Shown: piece after piece, positions 1 to 7,912 of the stretch
How positions within the stretch are numbered: the stretch's first letter is position 1
How the letters are laid out: the number at the start of each line of letters is the position of its first letter
Program-made: the position numbers and the translations under genes
Origin: Chitinophaga sp.
Lineage (GTDB): Bacteria; Bacteroidota; Bacteroidia; Chitinophagales; Chitinophagaceae
Length of the DNA stretch: 64,000 nucleotides
Direction: 5' to 3'
Assembly: GCF_019236475.1 (NCBI RefSeq)
Contig: NZ_JAFAIX010000009.1
Location: forward strand, 248,001-312,000
The notes under the pieces: generated by a model
Databases searched by the model: none
Seen by the model: only the letters and a program-made list of their open reading frames with translations
What the model was told of the DNA's origin: nothing

Positions 1-1
1 A

Positions 2-382
2 TTCAAATGGGAGATCTTTGACGGTCGGGAAGGTAAACATGCCATTGAAACGGCTCGCATTGACCGGGAACTGTTAGAGAACCAGAAATATGATGCTAGG
101 CGTAAGCTAACGTTAAATCAGGCAAACAATCAATCGAACTACGAGATTGCCAATGCCCAGATTGCGCTAAAAAGGAAGCAGAAAGAAGTGGCAGGCGATG
201 CCCTAGTACAGGCTGAAAAAGAATTCCGCTACGGTATGACAAAATCTACCCAGTTGATAGAAGCCGAAAACGACCTAGAGATGGCAGAACTGGATTACCA
301 GAATGCTATCTTTAATCAGCGCAGAGCAGCTATTGAAATGATGAGATCCACACAGGAACTGGACGTCAATAAGCTGTATTAA
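2..382 (+). CDS. TolC-family outer-membrane efflux protein (5'-truncated by window edge)
   Basis: The reading frame is open from the first bases of the window to the TAA at 380-382, so only the last 126 residues are seen. They are rich in Glu, Gln, Ala and Asn with heptad-like helical spacing, and include the Y-G-x-x-x-S/T-x-x-x-L-I-E-A motif typical of the second helical hairpin of TolC-like proteins. The family forms trimeric outer-membrane channels for tripartite efflux. The HlyD-type adaptor and ABC-2 permease that follow support this role. The real start lies upstream of the window. Confidence 0.85.
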   Translation, partial: FKWEIFDGREGKHAIETARIDRELLENQKYDARRKLTLNQANNQSNYEIANAQIALKRKQKEVAGDALVQAEKEFRYGMTKSTQLIEAENDLEMAELDYQNAIFNQRRAAIEMMRSTQELDVNKLY

Positions 383-431
383 TGCTAGCCGCTTCAGGAA
401 AACAATAATCATGACCATTAATCAATAAGAA

Positions 432-1388
432 ATGAGAATATCTACCTGCATACTTTTTATCAGCATACTGATACTAACGAGTTGTGGTGCTCGTAAGCGG
501 GAAGCAGATAAATTCGAAGGGAAGGCTAAAAAGGATGTGATCTCCTTTGCTCCGAAAGTTACCGGCAGAATATTGAAAATCTATGTAGCCGAAGGGCAAA
601 CAGTAAAGAAAGGGGATACCCTCGCCCTGCTGGATGTACCAGAGGTTTCCGCTAAAATAGCCCAGGCGCAGGGCGCAGTGAATGCAGCCACCGCACAAGA
701 ACTGATGGCTAAAAACGGTGCTACCGCAGATCAAATGAAACAATTGCAGGCAAAGTACGATGGCCTCAAAGAGCAGTATGAATTCGCATTGAAATCCTAT
801 AAGCGGGCTACCAATATGTTTAACGACAGTCTGATGGCGCCACAGGCCTATGACGAAATATATGCTAAATATAAAGGAGCTAAAGCCCAGTTTGATGCGG
901 TAGTGGCAGAGTTGAACGATGTGAAAAAAGGTACCCGCAAAGAGAAAGTGGAAATGGCCGCCGGACAAGCTTCTCAGGCGAAAGGCGCTTTGCAAGAAGC
1001 GAATGTAGCCTACTCCGAGCGTTATGTGATTGCCACCAATGATATGGAAATAGAAACCATCAGTTTGAGACAAGGTGAACTGGCCACCGCCGGATTTGCA
1101 TTATTCAACGGTTATATTCCTGGTAGTACCTTCTTCCGATTTACAGTACCAGAAAGCAAAATAGGACAGTTTAAAAAAGGAGAGGAGGTACAGTTGCAGG
1201 TTGTGTATAATAAGGAACAGGTGAGTGGTACCATTTCATCAATCAAGCAACTGACCCGCTATGCAGATATCACCACTGCTTACCCCGACTATCAATTGCA
1301 GGATGCAGTGTACGAGATCAAAGTACAACCGAAAGAGATGAGCAAAACCCAGGATATACTGGTCAATGCAAGTGTTATACTGAAATAA
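432..1388 (+). CDS. HlyD-family periplasmic adaptor lipoprotein (membrane fusion protein)
   Basis: This 318-residue protein has a lipoprotein signal with the lipobox Cys at residue 18. A biotinyl-lipoyl-like segment (about 35-70, with VAEGQTVKKGDTLALLD) is followed by a long Ala/Lys/Gln-rich coiled-coil hairpin (about 70-200) and a C-terminal beta-barrel region. This is the standard order of an HlyD/EmrA-type adaptor, which links an inner-membrane exporter to a TolC channel. It starts 49 bases after the TolC gene and ends 6 bases before the permease gene, so the three form one operon. The substrate cannot be deduced. Confidence 0.88.
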   Translation: MRISTCILFISILILTSCGARKREADKFEGKAKKDVISFAPKVTGRILKIYVAEGQTVKKGDTLALLDVPEVSAKIAQAQGAVNAATAQELMAKNGATADQMKQLQAKYDGLKEQYEFALKSYKRATNMFNDSLMAPQAYDEIYAKYKGAKAQFDAVVAELNDVKKGTRKEKVEMAAGQASQAKGALQEANVAYSERYVIATNDMEIETISLRQGELATAGFALFNGYIPGSTFFRFTVPESKIGQFKKGEEVQLQVVYNKEQVSGTISSIKQLTRYADITTAYPDYQLQDAVYEIKVQPKEMSKTQDILVNASVILK

Positions 1389-1394
1389 TCACGC

Positions 1395-2561
1395 ATGAAA
1401 GAATTTATCCGATTATTAAAACGTGAGTTCAGGCTGTTCATCGGCAATAACACCTTGCGTACTGTATTCTTCCTGGCTCCTGTGTTTTATGCTACCTTAC
1501 TGGGCTTCGTGTATAAAAGCGGGAAGGTGGAAAATATACCGGTGATTGTAGTAGATAAAGACAACACTCCACTATCCGGACAGCTAGTAGAAATGCTGGA
1601 CGATAACCGGAGTATTAAGGTGGAAAAGTATCTGCAGGAACCCTCCAGTATTGAAAATGAGGTTATTCGGAAACAGGCCGCTGCGGTGGTGATCATTCCC
1701 TCCCGATTTGAAGCAGATATCCTCCAGAAAAAATACCCGGAAGTAAATGCTTACATCAATACCGGCAATGTACTGACCGCCAACTTTGCCTCCAAGGCCT
1801 TGCAACTCACGATCGGCACTTTCTCGGCAGGGGTATCCATTAAAGGATTACAGAAAATGGGTATGCCGGCAGTTAGGGCTGCTACGCAATATGAACCGTT
1901 TAAAACGAATTATATTACCCTCTTCAATACCACCAGCAACTACCTCATATTTATGTGGCCTGCTATGCTGGCAGTGGTATTGCAACAAGTTATCCTCCTG
2001 GCAATGGCGGTAAGCTTTGCCGCAGAATTCCAACGAGGATCATTTGTAGAAGAATATAGGAACATGCGCAGATGGGCATTCCCTATCATGTTGATTAAAG
2101 TGATTCCCATCTGGTTTTTCTCCATATTGATTGTATCTGTATACTATCTGATGCATATACTTTTCAGGGTTCCCTTACCAGAGGGTATATGGAGCTTTAT
2201 CTGGTTGACAGCATTCTTTGTGGGGTCTGCATCTTTCATGGGGGTGTTTGTCAGCATACTGATCCCGGATGCATTAAAAGCCACACAGATATTAATGGTG
2301 ATAGCTTCACCGGCGTTTATCATCAGTGGTTTCACCTGGCCGCTCAATGCTATGCCGACTTTCGTCCAATGGATGGCCAATATTATCCCACTGACGCCAT
2401 TTTTGCAAGCATTTAAGATACTATTGATTCAAAAAGGAGATGTGGTGCTAACGTATCCGTATATACGGCATCTGGGTATATTAATTCTCGTATATGGATT
2501 CCTGGGATGGTTGGCGTTGAAGATAAAGCTGCGACTGATATTCAAGGCTACTACGAAATAA
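1395..2561 (+). CDS. ABC-2 type transporter permease (YhhJ/YbhR-like)
   Basis: The 388-residue protein has an N-terminal transmembrane helix (about 23-42), a large extracytoplasmic segment, and five or six further helices from about residue 180 to the end. This matches the ABC2_membrane_3 layout. The segment beginning VIVVDKDNTPLSG is characteristic of this subfamily. It would be the membrane part of an ATP-driven exporter working with the adjacent adaptor and TolC protein. No ATPase gene is in the window, and only one permease gene is present where many Bacteroidota operons have two. Confidence 0.85.
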   Translation: MKEFIRLLKREFRLFIGNNTLRTVFFLAPVFYATLLGFVYKSGKVENIPVIVVDKDNTPLSGQLVEMLDDNRSIKVEKYLQEPSSIENEVIRKQAAAVVIIPSRFEADILQKKYPEVNAYINTGNVLTANFASKALQLTIGTFSAGVSIKGLQKMGMPAVRAATQYEPFKTNYITLFNTTSNYLIFMWPAMLAVVLQQVILLAMAVSFAAEFQRGSFVEEYRNMRRWAFPIMLIKVIPIWFFSILIVSVYYLMHILFRVPLPEGIWSFIWLTAFFVGSASFMGVFVSILIPDALKATQILMVIASPAFIISGFTWPLNAMPTFVQWMANIIPLTPFLQAFKILLIQKGDVVLTYPYIRHLGILILVYGFLGWLALKIKLRLIFKATTK

Positions 2562-2577
2562 TCTAACTAGCAATAAT

Positions 2578-2616
2578 AAAAGCGGCTGCTGATCTTCTGT
2601 ATCAGCAGCCGCTTTT
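2578..2616. terminator. Bidirectional terminator hairpin
   Basis: A perfect 16-bp stem (AAAAGCGGCTGCTGAT and its complement) with a 7-nt loop lies between the converging ABC permease and VOC genes. The A-run and T-run at its ends would serve both strands. Confidence 0.85.
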
Positions 2617-2619
2617 CTA

Positions 2620-3006
2620 TTATACGTATGGACCAATAACGGACAAGATATTTCCGGCTGGGTCTTTAAACCAAGCGATGGTAGGACCGTTGCCGCGCAT
2701 GATACCTTTTGCATCCGTTTGAATGTCGCCGGTGTATTGTTCAAAGGTAATACCCTTGTCTATCAGGTTGTCTACTGTTTTGTCTACATCATCTACTTGA
2801 AAATTCAGTACGGTAAAAGTGGCTGGTTCGTGATTGGGTTTAGGATAGACGATTATCTTTTGGCCCCCGGGTATATTCAATGTCAACATTGACATGGGGG
2901 CAGGGGATTCATCCGTTTGTACTCCTAGAAGATCCTGATAAAATGCTTTTGCTTTCGTCAGGTCATCAACTGAAAAGCTGCTGAACGCAGATGTAAATCC
3001 AAGCAT
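2620..3006 (-). CDS. VOC-family (glyoxalase/bleomycin-resistance fold) protein
   Basis: This 128-residue protein is the size of one VOC module: two beta-alpha-beta-beta-beta repeats. The N-terminal FSVDDLTKAKAFYQDLLG segment is the usual first repeat, and the C-terminal WFKDPAGNILSVIG is the typical final strand with its metal-ligand region. VOC proteins bind a divalent metal and act as lyases, isomerases, dioxygenases or drug-binding proteins, so the substrate cannot be assigned. It is a single-gene unit convergent with the export operon and ends at a shared terminator. Confidence 0.85.
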   Translation of the reverse strand: MLGFTSAFSSFSVDDLTKAKAFYQDLLGVQTDESPAPMSMLTLNIPGGQKIIVYPKPNHEPATFTVLNFQVDDVDKTVDNLIDKGITFEQYTGDIQTDAKGIMRGNGPTIAWFKDPAGNILSVIGPYV

Positions 3007-3375
3007 GGCTGTGAGTTTTCATGTAATTTACCTAAATCACATTAGAATTGTAGCGGAGAGTACCTTAAGCGCTTATTTTTTGTAACTTTATAGAATAAGA
3101 AAAAAATCTTTCCTTTGTGTGCAATAATTTATGCTATCAAGGAAGGATATAAATAAATATACGAGTTGCTGACGGACCGGCTTTGTATAATTCCCAGATG
3201 AATGACCTCATATTTCAATTAAGAAGGCAACTCTCCACCAACATGTTATAGCTGCAGTTATTTGATTTTGTGTGTTTGGTAAGGCAGCGTTTATTGAAAA
3301 CATATGAAAAATCATAGCAGTTACGGTCTTTCGTAATGCTATTATTACAATAAGCCCTGAAAACTTAGTTAAACT
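3007..3375. other. Intergenic region upstream of kdpA
   Basis: These 369 bases separate the divergent VOC and kdpA genes. I see no convincing coding sequence, including no kdpF-like hydrophobic peptide, and no clear structured RNA. The stretch is AT-rich and presumably carries promoters for both genes. Confidence 0.5.
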
Positions 3376-5088
3376 ATGATCACCGAAATAGCAGGTATTA
3401 CCGCTACCTTTCTTATCACCTTATTGTTGGCTGTTTTTCTGGGGAAATATATCTCCCGTGTATTTACTGGGGAAAAGACATTTACGGATTTTTTAAGTCC
3501 ATTGGAAAAATTCATTTTCCGGTTTGCTGGTATCAACCCTAAGCAAGAAATGACCTGGAAGGAGTTCCTGAAAGCCATGTTAACGGTCAACATGCTTTGG
3601 TTCGTATATGCGTTTGTGATGTTCCTCCTGCAAGGGCATTTACCTTTAAACCCGGATAAGAACCCAGGTATGACAGCCGACCTGAGTTTTAATACCGCAA
3701 TCAGTTTTGTAACGAATACTAATCTGCAAGATTATTCTGGTGAAACAGGCGTCTCCTATCTCACCCAACTCTTTGTCATTACCTTTTTGCAGTTTGTCAG
3801 TGCAGCCACTGGTATAGCTTGCCTGGTGGCGTTGCTCAATGCATTGAAAGAAAGAACTACCAATAATGTAGGTAATTTCTGGAATTTATTCATTAAAACG
3901 ATTACAAGGATACTATTCCCGATTTCCCTGATTGTTGCCATCCTATTGATTTATCATGGTACCCCAGCGAGTTATTCTGGGAAGGATACCGTTATCACGA
4001 TGCAAGGTGATACTGTTCAGGTATCTCGTGGCCCTGCTGCTGGGATGATTGCTATCAAACACCTGGGAACGAATGGAGGGGGATGGTTCAATGCTAACTC
4101 CGCACATCCGCTGGAAAACCCTGATTATTTTACCAATATGCTGGAACTGATTGCGCAGGTATTGATCCCTATGGCAATGGTCTTTGCTATGGGATATTAC
4201 ATCAATAAAAGAAAGTTTGCATTGGTAACTTTTCTGGTCATGACAATCGGAACTTTTTGTCTGCTTGTACCCACTGTGGTCTCCGAAATACATGGTAGCC
4301 CAGCCATAGCAAGAATGGGTATCTCGCAACCTACAGGCGCCATGGAAGGTAAGGAAGTACGGTTTGGCCCTGCTGCATCTGGATATTGGAGCATATTTAC
4401 CACTGTGATATCCACTGGGTCTGTCAACTCTACACATGATAGCGCCATGCCGCTTTCGAATCTGATGCAATTACTCGGCATGATGGTGAATGCATTTTAT
4501 GGAGGATGTGGCGTTGGCCTGCTGAATTATTTCATCTATGTTATTATTGCGGTGTTCATATCCGGATTGATGGTAGGGCGTACCCCGGAATTTATGGGAC
4601 ATAAAGTAGAAGCCAGGGAAGTAAAAATAGCTGCCATTGTCACGTTGTTATCTGCTTTCCTGATCAAAGGAGGTACGGCATTGGCATCTTACGTGCTAGT
4701 ACATGATCCCAATATCGACTGGGCGTTCAAGCCTTCAGGGTGGTTGAATAACCCTAGCTACCACGGTTTTGCGGAAATGCTCTACCAGGTTACCTCCTCC
4801 AATGCCAACAATGGGAGTGCGCTGGCAGGGTTGAATGGGAATAATATCTTCTGGAATGTACTAACAAGCTTTTGTATGATAATAGGCCGCTTCCTACCGA
4901 TCATAGGTCCTGTAGCAATTGGAGGGTTGCTGGCAAGGAAGAAATATATCCCGGCATCAGCAGGAACCTTGCGGGTTGATTCTTTTACTTTTGGTGCGAT
5001 GATCTTTGCCGTTATTGTCATCATTACCGCACTATCTTATTTTCCACCATTAGCACTAGGTCCGTTGGCTGAATATTTCAGTAGATAA
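3376..5088 (+). CDS. kdpA: Potassium-transporting ATPase subunit KdpA, without kdpB or kdpC beside it
   Basis: The 570-residue protein is full length for KdpA, the K+-selective channel-like subunit of the KdpFABC pump. It shows the conserved pore loops TNTNLQDYSG, GTNGGGWFNANS, STHDSAMP and GCGVGLLNYF, and about ten membrane segments. KdpA works only in a complex with the P-type ATPase KdpB and the chaperone-like KdpC, whose genes normally follow directly. Here the next gene, 80 bases downstream, is the porin that usually closes the operon in Bacteroidota. No stop codons or frameshifts are seen in kdpA, so the loss of its partners is clean or recent, or they are encoded elsewhere. Confidence 0.95.
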   Translation: MITEIAGITATFLITLLLAVFLGKYISRVFTGEKTFTDFLSPLEKFIFRFAGINPKQEMTWKEFLKAMLTVNMLWFVYAFVMFLLQGHLPLNPDKNPGMTADLSFNTAISFVTNTNLQDYSGETGVSYLTQLFVITFLQFVSAATGIACLVALLNALKERTTNNVGNFWNLFIKTITRILFPISLIVAILLIYHGTPASYSGKDTVITMQGDTVQVSRGPAAGMIAIKHLGTNGGGWFNANSAHPLENPDYFTNMLELIAQVLIPMAMVFAMGYYINKRKFALVTFLVMTIGTFCLLVPTVVSEIHGSPAIARMGISQPTGAMEGKEVRFGPAASGYWSIFTTVISTGSVNSTHDSAMPLSNLMQLLGMMVNAFYGGCGVGLLNYFIYVIIAVFISGLMVGRTPEFMGHKVEAREVKIAAIVTLLSAFLIKGGTALASYVLVHDPNIDWAFKPSGWLNNPSYHGFAEMLYQVTSSNANNGSALAGLNGNNIFWNVLTSFCMIIGRFLPIIGPVAIGGLLARKKYIPASAGTLRVDSFTFGAMIFAVIVIITALSYFPPLALGPLAEYFSR

Positions 5089-5168
5089 CCCTTGGGTTAA
5101 TCCATCATAAAAAGCATACGATAAATGTGCAAATACTTCAGACTTGTTTTCAACCATAAAATAGCGTT

Positions 5169-6536
5169 ATGAAAAGATTTATACTGATGATAATAGGGAT
5201 CATTGCTGGCATTCCTGCATTATACGCACAAGAAAATGACCCAACCCCTAAAATTCCTTTTGCCGGTATTGAAACCAATTGGCAGAATGGTAGCGACCGA
5301 CGAGATTCTTCCATATTTTCAGGTAAATATTTTACACCCAGCGTGATGGTGGATGTGAATTACACACACTCTTTCAATTACCCGAATGACCATACCGTTG
5401 TTGGCTCCACCGCACTGGCCAGGAATGACGAAATACAATTATCCCATCTGAGCATAGGAGGGGACCTGAATTATAACAATGCCAGGGCAAGAATAATGCT
5501 GCAATTCGGAACACGCTCGCAAGTAGTACCTAGAAATGATCTCAGCCCATTCCGCGGTCAATATAAGCTGGCAGATGTCTATCGTTATTTAAGTGAAACG
5601 TATGTTGGCTATCACTTTAATGTATGGTATGGTATTAACGTGGATGCTGGTTTGTTCATGTCTTATATAGGTCTTAACTCTTATTACCAGGTAGAAAACT
5701 GGGAATATCAGGCTTCATTTACATCGGATAATACCCCCTGGTTTTTTAATGGAATACGTATACAGATATACCCATCCAAATACCTGAAAATTGAGCCTTG
5801 GATCATTAACGGATGGCAGAGTTATGGCATGTTCAATAAACGCCCTGGAGTAGGTGCTAATATTACCTGGAATCCATCCAGCCGTTTTAAGCTACTCACC
5901 AATGATTATTATGGTTCAGATGCAGGGGGAATTCCTACCAGAAACAGATTCCACTCTGATAACAGTATGTTGGTAAGGTATTTTAACAAGCCCACTTCAA
6001 GAGGTATTTCGCGGATGGCCTTTTCCCTGACCGGAGATATCGGCTTTGAAAAAGGTGGTGGCGTAAACGCATTTAAGAACAGCAACGACTCCTTAAAAGG
6101 TCCAGCACAATATTTTTTAAGCGGCATGTTTTACAATAGGATCTGGTTTGACAGGAATAAGTTTGCCTGGACTATCGGTGGTGGCGTGATGACTAACCCT
6201 GGTCGGTACCTCGTACTGCTACCTACAGGACAAGCCAGCCCACTACCTGATCCTAATAATCCTACCCAAACGGAAGGTAAATACCCATTTGATACTAGCC
6301 CTGGAACCAAATTTCAAGGTTGGGATTGTTCTACAAATTTTGATTGGATGCCAAATCAAAGTATGTTGTTTCGATTAGAATATGTGCACCGGCATGCTAA
6401 TGTGCCTTACTTTGCCGGACCAGGAGGGGTTACTTCTCCTGATGGATATACTACCACCCCGTTGCCTCCCACTTGGCGGCCAGATCTGGTGAACTCGGAA
6501 GACAGGGTTATCGTAGCGCTACTGTTCAGATTATAA
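5169..6536 (+). CDS. OmpL-like outer-membrane beta-barrel porin, Kdp-associated
   Basis: The 455-residue protein begins with a signal peptide (cleavage near residue 20, after YAQ). The rest is a run of alternating amphipathic strands rich in Tyr, Trp, Asn and Phe and ends in an aromatic-hydrophobic strand (VALLFRL), as expected for an outer-membrane barrel. It resembles the putative beta-barrel porin-2 (OmpL-like) family, members of which commonly follow kdpC in Bacteroidota. A role in letting K+ or other solutes across the outer membrane is inferred from that context only. It lies 80 bases after kdpA and ends before a strong hairpin. Confidence 0.75.
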   Translation: MKRFILMIIGIIAGIPALYAQENDPTPKIPFAGIETNWQNGSDRRDSSIFSGKYFTPSVMVDVNYTHSFNYPNDHTVVGSTALARNDEIQLSHLSIGGDLNYNNARARIMLQFGTRSQVVPRNDLSPFRGQYKLADVYRYLSETYVGYHFNVWYGINVDAGLFMSYIGLNSYYQVENWEYQASFTSDNTPWFFNGIRIQIYPSKYLKIEPWIINGWQSYGMFNKRPGVGANITWNPSSRFKLLTNDYYGSDAGGIPTRNRFHSDNSMLVRYFNKPTSRGISRMAFSLTGDIGFEKGGGVNAFKNSNDSLKGPAQYFLSGMFYNRIWFDRNKFAWTIGGGVMTNPGRYLVLLPTGQASPLPDPNNPTQTEGKYPFDTSPGTKFQGWDCSTNFDWMPNQSMLFRLEYVHRHANVPYFAGPGGVTSPDGYTTTPLPPTWRPDLVNSEDRVIVALLFRL

Positions 6537-6576
6537 GAGTCATGGCCACTCATTGAACTAAATCATTCGAAAATAG

Positions 6577-6612
6577 AAAGCGGTTGTAAATCTAAAATTT
6601 ACAACCGCTTTT
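6577..6612 (+). terminator. Terminator after the kdpA-porin unit
   Basis: A 15-bp perfect stem (AAAGCGGTTGTAAAT and its complement) with a 5-nt loop closes the kdpA-porin unit. It also faces the end of the minus-strand lanthipeptide gene. Confidence 0.8.
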
Positions 6613-6682
6613 GTATCCAGGAGATACTCGATTACCTGGATTGCAATACATCAAGATAAAACATTCCTGTGGCCATCATTAT

Positions 6683-6883
6683 TTAATAGCATATTATGCA
6701 GATAGTGTCTGCTGGATCTGCAATGGTCTCACAGGTAAGCTGCCTAGTAGGGCCGGCACAGATAATTTGTTTGGTAACTGGCTGCAGACCGCCACCAATC
6801 TGTGATTGCTGGGATGCATTTAAATAGGCAATTGTTGTCTTGTTGAATGCTAATTTTTTTTCGAGCGTGATTTTCTTTTTCAT
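6683..6883 (-). CDS. Orphan class I lanthipeptide-like precursor A
   Basis: This 66-residue peptide starts at the ATG at 6883. An in-frame upstream ATG at 6928 would add 15 residues that do not fit the leader. The leader MKKKITLEKKLAFNK followed by I-A-x-L-N and a Gly-Gly at residues 30-32 matches the Bacteroidota class I lanthipeptide leader (KKxxLxxKLxxxKxxIAxL). The core after the Gly run has four Cys and five Thr, the residues that form methyllanthionine rings. No LanB, LanC or peptidase-exporter gene is near; the neighbours are a porin and a methyltransferase. Function of the product is unknown. A similar gene lies at 30247-30432. Confidence 0.7.
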   Translation of the reverse strand: MKKKITLEKKLAFNKTTIAYLNASQQSQIGGGLQPVTKQIICAGPTRQLTCETIADPADTICIICY

Positions 6884-7012
6884 AATGAGGAGTTTTACAA
6901 TTTGGGATGTAGGGTGAACGATAATCAATCCAATTAGTCATCTTGAGGTACTGAATATAACAAAAAAAAGAGGTAGGATGCCTGTTGAAATTAGCACTTG
7001 ATAAATATAAAA

Positions 7013-7039
7013 AAGGTTGTAAGTGAAACTTACAACCTT
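7013..7039 (-). terminator. Terminator of the methyltransferase gene
   Basis: A perfect 12-bp stem (AAGGTTGTAAGT and complement) with a 3-nt loop is followed on the minus strand by a U-rich tract. It separates the methyltransferase transcript from the lanthipeptide precursor, which therefore needs its own promoter. Confidence 0.8.
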
Positions 7040-7064
7040 AGATAGTCCGCCATTTGATAATACC

Positions 7065-7841
7065 TTATTTCGTTGCTGTTACAAAGTAATCAAGACAATC
7101 ATCATTGAGTTGTTGGGTATAAAAATCGTCGAAGCGAATATTGGCGGTTACATCTTCTATTTTTCGCAATAACAATAGCCTGTTTAAGTTATTCAACAAT
7201 GTATATGGTATCCTCAACATAAAGGCAGGTAATCTATGTTGTAGGTTAAAAATGTCGTATTTGGTGAAAGATTTAACGCTTTTCTTATTTTCATTGTAGT
7301 AATCCATTACCACCTGGTTGCCTTGAATTCCTTCCACAGTATAGTTTTCAAAATGTGCAGCTACTAATGAACACATTTCTTTAGGCAGGTATTCTCTTAC
7401 ATGAAAAGGATTCCTGGTAAGTGAGGTGAGTTTGTTGGGAGTTGTCAATAATAATTTACCACCTGGTTTCAGTACTCTTTTAATTTCTGCTAATAGCCCA
7501 CCATCGTTTTTTATATGTTCTATCACCTGGAAACAGATCACGGTGTCGAATGAATTATCCGCAATGCCTGATAAATTGGGCAGATTGCATTGTAAAAAAG
7601 AAGTGTTATTAGCGAAGACTTGCCCCGCCGGTTTTTTCTTATCTACAGCAAGGTAGTGCTGCGCATAGGGCGAAACCATTTCCATGCCATATCCTTCACC
7701 ACAGCCAAGTTCCAGGATATGAAGGCCCGTTAGCCTGTGTACGAGTATGTGTTTATAGGCAAATACATGACGTTGAAAAACATAGTTATTAATAAAAGAA
7801 GAATTGTTGGCCCTTTCTGCGGTTTTCAGTAATGCGATCAT
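7065..7841 (-). CDS. Class I SAM-dependent methyltransferase
   Basis: This 258-residue protein carries the SAM-binding motif I ELGCGEGYG at about 44-52. Motif II follows at about 98-110 (FDTVICFQVIEH), and then post-motif I sequence (LKPGGKLLLTTPN). It resembles the Methyltransf_11/UbiE superfamily. The C-terminal third is a poorly conserved extension with the Asp-rich ending typical of sugar- or lipid-modifying members. The substrate is not evident. It sits alone on the minus strand, upstream of the lanthipeptide precursor but separated from it by a terminator, so a role in peptide modification is possible but unsupported. Confidence 0.82.
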   Translation of the reverse strand: MIALLKTAERANNSSFINNYVFQRHVFAYKHILVHRLTGLHILELGCGEGYGMEMVSPYAQHYLAVDKKKPAGQVFANNTSFLQCNLPNLSGIADNSFDTVICFQVIEHIKNDGGLLAEIKRVLKPGGKLLLTTPNKLTSLTRNPFHVREYLPKEMCSLVAAHFENYTVEGIQGNQVVMDYYNENKKSVKSFTKYDIFNLQHRLPAFMLRIPYTLLNNLNRLLLLRKIEDVTANIRFDDFYTQQLNDDCLDYFVTATK

Positions 7842-7912
7842 TATTATGTAGTATAAATAGTAAAGGAATTAGATCAAATACCTTACTACTACACTTAACA
7901 AAATAAAAACCC

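Noticed and set aside
3303..3335. kdpF-like peptide before kdpA
   Set aside because: The only ATG frame gives a ten-residue polar peptide, not the hydrophobic KdpF.
5089..5168. Remnant of kdpB or kdpC after kdpA
   Set aside because: All three forward frames were read; none shows the DKTGT motif or a KdpC-like end.
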